NCBI GenBank assembly: GCA_025350445.1
Contig: JANXXV010001026.1
Coordinates: forward strand, 1 to 9,859
Direction: 5' to 3'
DNA length: 9,859 nt
Origin: Bryobacteraceae bacterium
Lineage (GTDB): Bacteria > Acidobacteriota > Terriglobia > Bryobacterales > Bryobacteraceae
Made by a program: the position numbers and the translations under genes. The notes beneath the pieces are model-generated. The model ran no database searches. It had not been told where the DNA came from and was given only the letters and a program-made list of their open reading frames with translations. Each line of letters begins with the position of its first letter. Within the stretch, counting starts at the first letter, position 1. Shown one piece after another: positions 1-6,484 of this stretch.

Positions 1-943
1 AGATATTCCTCTTTCCCTCCACCAGCAAATCTTTATCCACCGACTGTTCCTGATAGATGGGAACAAGTTGCTTCACTTTCCCCTTGGCAATCTTCGCGCC
101 TGAAACATCCACCAGGACTCTTGCGCCGCCGTCCACATCCAGCACTGGGACCACGCGGTTCGTGTCTTCCTGGTAGTTCATCAGATCCAGGGATACCTTG
201 GCCATCAGGAAGTCCTTCTTCTGATACGAGCGCCGGATGCGGTCGAGACCGTTCTGCAGCCGGGCGTCGGTGGCGGGCGCCCAATCGCCGTATCCCAGAA
301 ACTTCCGCCAGCGGGCCGCTTTGATGATTTGATCCACCGGCCGCCCGGGATTGCCGTTCACCACTGGCGTGGTGAATTTCGCCCGGGAACCCGATTCAAC
401 CGACAAATGAACGTCGATCTGTTGCGAGGGCTGCGCCATCTTCGCCGAGGCGACGGTCGCCTGGTAGAAGCCGTTACCGCGCAGCACCTCGAGCAGGCTC
501 TCCACCGCCCTTCTCAGTTGAGATTCGGAGTATGGATCCCCAAGCTGCAATTTAGTGGCCGTAACAAGCTGCCCGGCGTTTGGCGGTTCCGGAACGCCAG
601 TAACCGTAACTCCCCGAATGAATTGCGTGCCGATGGTGATGAACTTGAGCGCTACCCCATCGCCGGCGGCTTGCGCATCCACGGATATCTCCAGGTAGCG
701 TCCGCTGGCGAAGAGCTGGCTGATGGATTGCCGGACGTCCTCCATCCGCAACGCTTGTCCCACGGTCAACGCCACTTTCTTTTGCAGTTCGATGGGCAAT
801 AGCGGCTGCACGGAAGGTTCAAAACTGATCGCGGAGATCCGTTTGCCTTCATACCCGCTCGCACTGGCCGCCAGTGGCGCGGGAAAGGCATTGGCCAACA
901 ACGTCAGCAGCATCAGCGGCCGGATGCCGGATCTAAAATGCAC
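1..943 (-). CDS. BamA/TamA-like POTRA-domain outer-membrane protein (N-terminal part, runs off left edge)
   Basis: This reading frame is open from a GTG at 943 to the window edge (314 residues) with no stop. It starts with a good Sec signal peptide: a basic n-region (HFRSGIRP), a hydrophobic core (LMLLTLLANAF) and an Ala-rich cleavage region (PLAASAS). Three to four POTRA-like units follow. Unit 1 is about residues 35-106 (RISAISFEP, then VRQSISQLFASGRYLEISVDA). Unit 2 is about 107-186 (IRGVTVTGVPEP, then LRRAVESLLEVLRGNGFYQATV). Unit 3 is about 187-274 (LQNGLDRIRRSYQKKDFLMAKV). A fourth begins near 275. The beta-alpha-alpha-beta pattern with a 'LF..G.Y..' or 'Y....F..A.V' helix-strand turn is typical of POTRA domains of the Omp85 family, which insert or secrete outer-membrane proteins. 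The beta-barrel would lie beyond the left edge. Start choice is uncertain: an in-frame ATG at 976 (with an implausibly long n-region) and an ATG at 913 (no charged n-region) also exist, and none has a clear Shine-Dalgarno. The gene is divergent from the ThiF/MoeB-like gene. Confidence 0.78.
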   Translation of the reverse strand, partial: MHFRSGIRPLMLLTLLANAFPAPLAASASGYEGKRISAISFEPSVQPLLPIELQKKVALTVGQALRMEDVRQSISQLFASGRYLEISVDAQAAGDGVALKFITIGTQFIRGVTVTGVPEPPNAGQLVTATKLQLGDPYSESQLRRAVESLLEVLRGNGFYQATVASAKMAQPSQQIDVHLSVESGSRAKFTTPVVNGNPGRPVDQIIKAARWRKFLGYGDWAPATDARLQNGLDRIRRSYQKKDFLMAKVSLDLMNYQEDTNRVVPVLDVDGGARVLVDVSGAKIAKGKVKQLVPIYQEQSVDKDLLVEGKRNI

Positions 944-957
944 TAGTGTCCATTTTA
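934..957. promoter_or_regulatory. Inverted repeat with two opposed TAAAAT boxes in the divergent promoter region
   Basis: TAAAATG at 934-940 is mirrored by CATTTTA at 951-957, giving perfect 7-bp arms and a 10-bp spacer. The spacer contains the 8-bp palindrome CACTAGTG at 941-948. On each strand the arm reads TAAAAT, one mismatch from the TATAAT -10 consensus. Used as -10 boxes, the two would start transcription near 945-946 in opposite directions, towards the POTRA gene and towards the ThiF/MoeB-like gene. No good TTGACA-like -35 box is visible at 16-18 bp on either side, so a regulator-dependent promoter or an operator is equally possible. If the leftward start near 945 is real, the ATG at 976 cannot be the start of the POTRA gene. 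This role is inferred. Confidence 0.35.
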
Positions 958-998
958 ACGCACGCGCTGCTACCATCGAGGTTGCAACTGCCAAGTGT

Positions 999-2021
999 AT
1001 GACGCCAGATGCCCGCGAACGTTACTCGCGTCAAATCCGATTTGTGGAAATCGGTGAAGATGGCCAGCGGCGGCTGCTCGAGTCCCGCGTGGCGATCGCC
1101 GGTTGCGGCGCGCTCGGGACATTCCATGCCGCCGCGCTCGCTCGCGCCGGTATCGGGAAGTTGATCGTCATCGACCGGGATTACGTGGAGCTGAGCAACC
1201 TGCAGCGCCAATGGCTCTTCGATGAGGCCGATGTGGAACAGGCGCTGCCAAAAGCCATTGCGGCCGCCAATCACTTGAAGCAAATCAATAGCGGTTGCGA
1301 GGTTGAACCGGCGGTTGTCGATCTGACGCCATCGAACGCCGAAGAACTGCTGGCCGGCGTGGACCTGATTCTCGACGGCACGGACAACTTCGAGACGCGA
1401 TACCTGGTGAACGATTACGCCGTGAGCCGGGACATACCCTGGATCTACGGCGCCGCGGTCGGCAGCTACGGGTTGACCATGCCTGTGATTCCAGGACGCA
1501 CGGCCTGCCTGAGCTGCGTCTATCCGAAACCGCCCGCGGGTGTGCAGCCAACCTGCGAGACGGCGGGTGTTCTGGGGTCCATCACGGCAATCATCGGCGC
1601 CATTCAGGTTGCCGATGCGCTGAAGATTCTGAGCGGCCACGCGGACCAACTGGCCTCTCGAATCACCACCGTGGATGTCTGGAGCGGAATGGTCCGTCAG
1701 CTGAGCCAGCCGCAGCGCGACCCGGCATGTAGCGCCTGTGGAACCAGGGAATTCCCGCATCTCCACGGCGCCATACGCGCGCCGGTCAGCCTGTGCGGCA
1801 GGAACGCGGTGCAGATCCACGAACGGGCGCGTCCGCTGGATCTGCGCATGCTGCAAACGCAGTTAGAGCCGCTCGGCCATGTGCGGGCCAACGAATTCGC
1901 GCTGCGCTTCTTTACACCACCCTATGAACTGACGGTCTTTCCAGATGGACGGGCGATCGTCAAAGGGACTACGGATATCGGTATCGCGCGGAGCTTGTAC
2001 GCAAAATATATCGGCGCGTAG
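999..2021 (+). CDS. ThiF/MoeB-family E1-like adenylyltransferase with C-terminal extension
   Basis: This is a 340-residue protein. Family members adenylate the C-terminal Gly-Gly of a small ubiquitin-like sulfur carrier (MoaD or ThiS) for molybdopterin or thiazole synthesis, in the cytosol. The nucleotide-binding loop GCGALG is at 35-40, followed by the ATP/Mg stretch DRDYVELSNLQRQ at 59-71, Lys85 and the DGTDNFETRYLVND signature at 126-139. Cys170/Cys173 (CLSC) and Cys244/Cys247 (CSAC) form the structural zinc site. Cys186 in TCETAGVLG is at the position of the conserved loop cysteine. From about residue 262 a C-terminal domain (LCGRNAVQIHERA, then FPDGRAIVKGT and YAKYIGA) resembles the tail I recall from Bacillus-type ThiF rather than a rhodanese domain. 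The frame stays open upstream to 723, but the ATG at 999 places the canonical N-terminus (RERYSRQIRF) at residues 6-15, and upstream sequence is antisense to the POTRA gene. Whether it serves MoaD, ThiS or another carrier cannot be decided: no partner gene is in the window. Confidence 0.9.
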   Translation: MTPDARERYSRQIRFVEIGEDGQRRLLESRVAIAGCGALGTFHAAALARAGIGKLIVIDRDYVELSNLQRQWLFDEADVEQALPKAIAAANHLKQINSGCEVEPAVVDLTPSNAEELLAGVDLILDGTDNFETRYLVNDYAVSRDIPWIYGAAVGSYGLTMPVIPGRTACLSCVYPKPPAGVQPTCETAGVLGSITAIIGAIQVADALKILSGHADQLASRITTVDVWSGMVRQLSQPQRDPACSACGTREFPHLHGAIRAPVSLCGRNAVQIHERARPLDLRMLQTQLEPLGHVRANEFALRFFTPPYELTVFPDGRAIVKGTTDIGIARSLYAKYIGA

Positions 2022-2043
2022 CCACAAACGTTAGAATGAATCC

Positions 2044-3021
2044 TTGACTCCCAAGCGGGCACTAATCACGGGTATCACCGGCCAGGACGGATCCTATCTG
2101 GCCGAGCTGCTGCTATCGAAAGGCTATGAGGTACACGGATTGGTGCGGCGCGTAGTGCTGGAGGCGCCGGAACAGAGGCTGAGCCGGCTGCTCCCTTTTC
2201 TCGACCAGATCAAATTGCATTCGGCATCGCTCGAAAGCTATGCAGGCATTCACCAAAGCATTGCGGCCATCGGGCCGGATGAGTGCTATCACCTGGCAGC
2301 GCAGAGCTTTGTGAGCTACTCATTCGACGATGAGTTTTCGACGTTAAACGTCAACATCAACGGCACCCACTACCTGCTCGCGGCGCTGAAAAGCCTGGCT
2401 CCGCAATGCCGTTTCTACTTCGCCGGATCGAGTGAGATGTTCGGCAACGCCGACGAGGCGCCCCAGAACGAGCGGACGCGCTTCCACCCCAGGTCGATCT
2501 ACGGCATCAGTAAAGTGGCCGGCTTTGAGCTGACTCGAAACTATCGGGAAGGTTCGGGTATCCATGCCGGCAGCGGCATCCTGTTCAATCACGAGTCCCC
2601 GCGCCGCGGATACGAGTTCGTAACGCGAAAGATCACCTATGGTGTGGCGCGGATTGTAACCGGGCGGGCTCAAACGCTGCGCCTGGGCAATCTGGACGCC
2701 ACCCGCGACTGGGGACACGCCAAAGAGTACGTCGAGGCGATGTGGCGGATGCTGCAACAAGACCAGCCGGACGACTACGTGATTGCCACCGGGAAGACAC
2801 CTTCGGTGCGCGAGTTTGCGCAGCTGGCATTTTCTTGCGTTGGACTCGATTATGAAAAGTACCTTGTCTCGGATTCCAATTTCTTCCGCCCCGCGGAAGC
2901 ACGCCAACTGGTAGGTGATGCCTCGAAGGCCCGGCGGCAGTTGCAATGGCAGCCGCGGACTCAGTTCGAGGATCTGGTGCGCGAGATGATTGAGTCGGAC
3001 TGCCGGCTGCTGAAGGCGTAA
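2044..3021 (+). CDS. gmd: GDP-mannose 4,6-dehydratase
   Basis: This 325-residue extended short-chain dehydrogenase would convert GDP-D-mannose to GDP-4-keto-6-deoxy-D-mannose, the branch point to GDP-rhamnose, GDP-fucose and related 6-deoxy sugars. Visible features are the dinucleotide-binding loop GITGQDGSYLAELLL at 10-24, the Arg35-Arg36 pair after the second strand, SSEMFG at 129-134 and YGISK at 153-157 (catalytic Tyr153/Lys157, with Glu131 as the catalytic acid). They continue with FNHESPRRG at 181-189, TRKI at 194-197, LGNLDATRDWGHAKEYVEAM at 214-233 and PAEARQLVGDASKARRQLQW at 283-302. These last blocks are characteristic of Gmd rather than of other epimerase-type enzymes. The start is TTG at 2044: the frame has a TAG stop at 2032 and no ATG or GTG lies between that stop and the Rossmann loop. 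The gene begins 22 bases after the ThiF/MoeB-like stop, so co-transcription is likely. No GDP-4-keto-6-deoxymannose reductase or epimerase/reductase (rmd/fcl) follows it directly. Confidence 0.93.
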   Translation: MTPKRALITGITGQDGSYLAELLLSKGYEVHGLVRRVVLEAPEQRLSRLLPFLDQIKLHSASLESYAGIHQSIAAIGPDECYHLAAQSFVSYSFDDEFSTLNVNINGTHYLLAALKSLAPQCRFYFAGSSEMFGNADEAPQNERTRFHPRSIYGISKVAGFELTRNYREGSGIHAGSGILFNHESPRRGYEFVTRKITYGVARIVTGRAQTLRLGNLDATRDWGHAKEYVEAMWRMLQQDQPDDYVIATGKTPSVREFAQLAFSCVGLDYEKYLVSDSNFFRPAEARQLVGDASKARRQLQWQPRTQFEDLVREMIESDCRLLKA

Positions 3022-3041
3022 CTCTCCACTAATGGATTCGC

Positions 3042-3060
3042 TGCTCTTCACCGAAGAGTA
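3042..3060 (+). promoter_or_regulatory. Small hairpin covering the ribosome-binding site of the secreted repeat protein
   Basis: CTCTTC at 3044-3049 and GAAGAG at 3053-3058 form a perfect 6-bp stem around an ACC loop. A G-U pair (3043/3059) and a T-A pair (3042/3060) can extend it. GAAGAG is also the best Shine-Dalgarno match for the GTG start at 3065, 6 bases away, so folding would hide the ribosome-binding site. The stem is AT-rich and is not followed by a T-run, so it is not a convincing terminator for gmd. The regulatory role is inferred and untested. Confidence 0.3.
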
Positions 3061-3064
3061 ATGT

Positions 3065-6000
3065 GTGAGAAGTCTTGCTGCTTTCTGTCTTGGAATCGCG
3101 ACATTGGTTTCATCTCTTTGCGCGGCCGGTTCGGGGAACCCGCCCCTGCCTGTGTTCTTCTTCAGAAACAACGGCGAAGCGCCGCCGGCTGTTAAGTTCA
3201 TCGCGCGAACTCCGGAGATTTCCGCGTCGTTCTCCCGTGACAAAATAGAGCTGCGGATACACGGAACGGATCTTCGGATCAGCTTCCAGGGCTCCGATCC
3301 CGGCTCCATTGTGACGGCGGAGCGCCCCCTTGCAGCGAAAGCGAACTTCCTGATCGGGGAAGACCCGGCGCGCTGGCGGGCAAACGTCGATCTCTATCAG
3401 ACGGTTAGCTACCGCGGGCTGTATCCCGGCATCGACATGAAGTATGGAGGGGCTGGCGGACGGCTGAAATCGGAGTTTATCGTTGCCCCTGGAGCCGATC
3501 CTGGTCTGCTGCGCATCCGCTATGCCGGCTTTGAAGAGATTTCGGTAGATCGCAATGGCAGTCTCGTTTTCCGGCTGCAAAGCGGCCAGTTGCGCGAAGA
3601 TTCTCCGGAGGTATATCAGGTTCGCGGCGGTCGTCACGTTGCCGTAGGGTGCGCGTATAAGCTGCACGGCGACGGCACGGTGGGATTCGCTCTTGGGGAG
3701 TACGATACGTCGCTGGAACTGGTAATCGATCCGGTGCTTTCCTACAGCACGTATCTCGGTGGTTCCGGCTTCGATGCCATCACCGGTCTTGCCGTCGATT
3801 CCTCAGGCAACGCCTACGTAGCGGGCTATACCGACTCTTTGGATTTCCCGATCGCGGGAGCAATCCAAGGCGCAACCGGAGGCGGCGTTGATGCTTTCGT
3901 CGCCAAGCTGAACCCGGCCGGAAATGCGCTGCTCTATGCCACCTACATCGGCGGCTCCGGAGATGATCGCGCCCGCGGCCTGGTTCTCGACCCATCCGGC
4001 AACGTCATCGTCACCGGCACCACAACTTCCCCTAACTTCCCGCGTGTGGCCGCATTCCAGTCCGTACTCTCCGGAGGCCGGGACGCCTTTATCACGAAGC
4101 TGAATTCCACCGGAAACCTGCTTGTATTCAGCACTTATTTTGGCGGCGCCGGCTACGACAATGGGAACGCGATTGCGTCCGATAGCAGCGGAAACGTGTA
4201 CATCGCGGGAGACACGTATTCGACCGACCTACCGGTTTTAGGCGCCGTACAGTCCCTGAACCGGGGCAGACAGGACGGTTTTGTGGCTAAATTCAGTTCA
4301 GCCGGAGCATTGCAATACGGCACCTATCTTGGTGGGGCTGGCGATGACCGCGCCACGGCGATTGCGGTGGACAGTGCGGGCGCCGCCTACATTACCGGGA
4401 ACACGACGTCTCCGGATTTCCCCGTCGCGAATGCGTTCCAGGCCGCAAACGCGGGCGGACAGGATGCGTTTGTCGCAAAGTTGAATGCGGCCGGAAGCGC
4501 CATTGTCTACAGTACCTACCTGGGAGGGTCGGGCGGAATTCCGGGCTACCCGGAATCCGGAAACGGAATTGCCGTGGATTCCGCATTGAGCGCGTATGTT
4601 ACCGGTGTGACCCATTCCGCCAATTTCCCGACGGTAGGAGCCTTGCAAACCGGACACGCCGGTGGTGGCCTGGATGCATTTGTGTGCAAGTTCACTCCCG
4701 CTGGATCCGCCCTTGTCTACAGTACGTTTCTCGGTGGGATCGGCCTGGATACGGCAACGGCAATCGCAATCGATGCCGGCGGGACCGCATATGTCACGGG
4801 GAACACCACGTCACCCGACTTCCCCATGGTGAGTCCCCTTCAGGGCACAAAATCGGGGAGTGTCGACGCCTTCGTGGTAGCGGTGAATTCCACCGGATCG
4901 GCACTGGTTTTCAGCACCTTCTTCGGGGGCAATTCGGCCGACGGCGGGACAGCGATTGCACTCAATGGCTCAGGGAAGATTTGGATCGCGGGGCAAACTA
5001 CGTCGACAAACTTCCCGGTGCAGACGCCCTTTCAAGCCACGGGTTACTCGGAGGGTAATGGTTTCGTTACCAGCATGACCCAGGCCGTCGCCCAAAAAGC
5101 TTCCATGTTGACGCCGGCGCCAAGCTCGACATTCACCGCGGCGGCGGTGACCTTCACCTGGACTAACGCCGGTGCATCGATGTACTGGCTCGACGTTGGC
5201 ACAGCCTTTGCCCGCGCCGATGTAACCACGGGAAATGTGGGAACTGCGACCTCGAAGGCTGTAACCGGGATCCCCGTGGACGGCAGCACGATATACGTTC
5301 GGCTCTGGACCAACATCGGTGGAACCTGGCAAGGGTTCGACTACACCTACACGGCCGCCACCCTTACTACGATCACCAAAGCCGCCATGATCAGTCCCGT
5401 TCCGTCAACGACATTAGCGGGAGCCACCATAACGTTTTCATGGAACAATACCGGCGCTGCAATGTATTGGCTAGACGTCGGAACGGCCTTTGCAAGCGCC
5501 GACATCACGACGGGAAATGTCGCGGCTGCCATCTCGAAAACGGTGACCGGAATCCCGACCAACGGCGGCTCAATCTACGTCAGGCTCTGGAGCAACATAA
5601 ATGGAGTGTGGTTGGGGTACGACTACACGTACACAGCGGCTACCCTGGTTTCTCCAAAGGCGGCCATGATCAGCCCCGCTCCGTCAACCACGTTGACAGG
5701 GTCCGCGATCACGTTCACGTGGAATACTACGAGCGCGGGTATCTATTGGTTAGACGTGGGAACGGCACTCGGGCAGGCAAACTTGTCCACAGGCAACCTG
5801 GGAGCCGCGACCTCTAAAACGGTGAGTTCTATCCCCTTGAACGGCAGTACCGTATACGTCCGGCTCTGGAGCTATTTCGGAGGGGCGTGGCAATCGAACG
5901 ACTACACTTACACGTCAGCGGTAACTGAAAACCCGAAGGCAGTCATTACCAGCCCCGAGCCTTCCTACAATCTCACGGGTTCGACAATCAGGTTCCTCTG

Positions 6001-6484
6001 GAACAACTCGGGCGCGTCCATCTATCGCTTAGACGTCGGTACGGCGTTAGGATTCACGAACATCTATACAGCGACCCTGGGGACGGCCACATCTAAGACG
6101 GTTACCGCGATTCCCGTCGATGGGAGCAAGATCTATGTGCGGCTCTGGAGTAATATCAGCGGGGCGTGGCAATCGAACGACTACTCCTACAACGCGGCAA
6201 CAGTGGACGATCCGAAGTCATACCTCCTGAGCCCCGAACCGTCTTCCACACTAGCGGGTTCGACGGTCACATTCACGCGCACTAATACCGGTGCATCCAA
6301 TTACTGGATAGATATCGGCGTGCAAAGGGCAACCGGCGACATCTTCGGGGGAAGCTTTAACGCGGCTACAACCATAACGGTGAGCAACATCCCCTCAGGC
6401 AGCCGCTTGATTTACGTTCGTGTCTGGACTTTTATCGGCGGCGCCTGGCAGGCAAACGAATACACGTTCACGGGGCCGCCTTAG
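3065..6484 (+). CDS. Large secreted SBBP beta-propeller protein with five C-terminal tandem repeats
   Basis: This is a 1139-residue exported protein. Residues 1 to about 22 are a Sec signal peptide (RSLAAFCLGIATLVSSLCAA); a Cys is present but the SSLC context is a poor lipobox. Residues about 27-223 form an all-beta N-terminal module (PLPVFFFRNNGEAPPAVKF, YRGLYPGIDMKY, ELVIDPVLSYST) of the kind that precedes SBBP repeats in acidobacterial surface proteins. Residues 227-677 are seven SBBP repeats (pattern YSTYLGGSG.D.A..IAVD..G.AYV.G.T.S.DFP, then DAFVAKLN..G), enough for one closed seven-bladed propeller. Residues 678-1139 are five copies of a 93-residue unit (SP.PS.TL.GS..TF.W, YWLDVGTA, IYVRLWS, W...DYTYT). 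No transmembrane anchor, PEP-CTERM, LPXTG or T9SS signal is visible at the end (YTFTGPP). The start is GTG at 3065, with GAAGAG 6 bases upstream. Its molecular function is unknown; surface binding or adhesion is only a guess from architecture. It follows gmd by 43 bases and may be co-transcribed with it. Confidence 0.9.
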   Translation: MRSLAAFCLGIATLVSSLCAAGSGNPPLPVFFFRNNGEAPPAVKFIARTPEISASFSRDKIELRIHGTDLRISFQGSDPGSIVTAERPLAAKANFLIGEDPARWRANVDLYQTVSYRGLYPGIDMKYGGAGGRLKSEFIVAPGADPGLLRIRYAGFEEISVDRNGSLVFRLQSGQLREDSPEVYQVRGGRHVAVGCAYKLHGDGTVGFALGEYDTSLELVIDPVLSYSTYLGGSGFDAITGLAVDSSGNAYVAGYTDSLDFPIAGAIQGATGGGVDAFVAKLNPAGNALLYATYIGGSGDDRARGLVLDPSGNVIVTGTTTSPNFPRVAAFQSVLSGGRDAFITKLNSTGNLLVFSTYFGGAGYDNGNAIASDSSGNVYIAGDTYSTDLPVLGAVQSLNRGRQDGFVAKFSSAGALQYGTYLGGAGDDRATAIAVDSAGAAYITGNTTSPDFPVANAFQAANAGGQDAFVAKLNAAGSAIVYSTYLGGSGGIPGYPESGNGIAVDSALSAYVTGVTHSANFPTVGALQTGHAGGGLDAFVCKFTPAGSALVYSTFLGGIGLDTATAIAIDAGGTAYVTGNTTSPDFPMVSPLQGTKSGSVDAFVVAVNSTGSALVFSTFFGGNSADGGTAIALNGSGKIWIAGQTTSTNFPVQTPFQATGYSEGNGFVTSMTQAVAQKASMLTPAPSSTFTAAAVTFTWTNAGASMYWLDVGTAFARADVTTGNVGTATSKAVTGIPVDGSTIYVRLWTNIGGTWQGFDYTYTAATLTTITKAAMISPVPSTTLAGATITFSWNNTGAAMYWLDVGTAFASADITTGNVAAAISKTVTGIPTNGGSIYVRLWSNINGVWLGYDYTYTAATLVSPKAAMISPAPSTTLTGSAITFTWNTTSAGIYWLDVGTALGQANLSTGNLGAATSKTVSSIPLNGSTVYVRLWSYFGGAWQSNDYTYTSAVTENPKAVITSPEPSYNLTGSTIRFLWNNSGASIYRLDVGTALGFTNIYTATLGTATSKTVTAIPVDGSKIYVRLWSNISGAWQSNDYSYNAATVDDPKSYLLSPEPSSTLAGSTVTFTRTNTGASNYWIDIGVQRATGDIFGGSFNAATTITVSNIPSGSRLIYVRVWTFIGGAWQANEYTFTGPP
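3743..5095 (+). repeat. Seven SBBP (beta-propeller) repeats within the secreted protein
   Basis: Repeat units begin at 3743, 3935, 4127, 4316, 4508, 4718 and 4910, each with an aromatic-S/A/G-T-Y/F-x-GG motif. Spacing is 192, 192, 189, 192, 210 and 192 bases, with a last unit of 186. The basic unit is therefore 64 residues. Unit 5 carries about six extra residues (GIPGYPESG region) in the loop before the IAVD strand. Unit 7 is the most diverged (GGNSADGG, ALNGSGKIWIAG) and lacks the DAFV motif, reading NGFV instead. Seven units match a seven-bladed propeller. Confidence 0.88.
5096..6481 (+). repeat. Five tandem 93-residue C-terminal repeats with a 279-bp period
   Basis: Units start at the Lys codons at 5096, 5378, 5657, 5936 and 6215. 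Their lengths are 282, 279, 279, 279 and 267 bases. Each reads roughly K-A-x-M-I-S-P-x-P-S-x-T-L, then a TF.WN..GA..YWLDVGTA block, a TSKTVTxIPxxGS block and a IYVRLWSxxxGxWQxxDYTYTxA block. The predicted fold is a small beta-sandwich. Units 3 and 4 share an identical 24-base patch (5882-5905 and 6161-6184) exactly one period apart. Unit 4 has YRLDVG instead of YWLDVG. Unit 5 is the most degenerate (FTRTN for FTWTN, YWIDIGVQ) and acts as a cap. I recall similar units as tails on other acidobacterial surface proteins, but know of no function for them. Confidence 0.9.
6481..6484. other. Convergent 4-base stop-codon overlap
   Basis: TTAG at 6481-6484 contains the plus-strand TAG stop of the secreted repeat protein (6482-6484) and, on the minus strand, the TAA stop of the epimerase (6483-6481). 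The two genes are tail to tail, so no intergenic space remains for a conventional bidirectional terminator. Transcripts from the two strands must overlap at their 3' ends. Confidence 0.9.

Noticed and set aside
329..802. A 157-codon plus-strand frame opposite the POTRA protein
   Set aside because: The minus strand here encodes a signal peptide and regular POTRA units continuing to the edge; the plus-strand product shows no family features.
723..998. N-terminal extension of the ThiF/MoeB-like protein to an ATG at 723
   Set aside because: The extra 92 residues are antisense to the POTRA coding region and resemble nothing, while the ATG at 999 gives the normal family N-terminus.
933..1856. A 307-codon minus-strand frame opposite the ThiF/MoeB-like gene
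   Set aside because: It is antisense to a gene with intact E1 motifs. Its translation is Arg/Gln/His-rich with no recognisable domain, as expected for a shadow frame in GC-rich DNA.
3042..3060. Rho-independent terminator after gmd
   Set aside because: The stem is only six strong pairs, not GC-rich, and lacks a downstream T-run.
3122..3130. Lipoprotein signal (Cys in SSLC at residue 19) in the secreted protein
   Set aside because: Leu at -1 does not fit the lipobox, which needs a small residue there; a standard signal-peptidase I site nearby fits better.
2344..3309. A 321-codon minus-strand frame over gmd and the start of the repeat protein
   Set aside because: It lies antisense to two well-supported genes and has no domain signature.
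5096..6481. CRISPR-like or mobile repeat array
   Set aside because: The repeats are in-frame protein repeats of 279 bases with degenerate codons, not short identical direct repeats with spacers.
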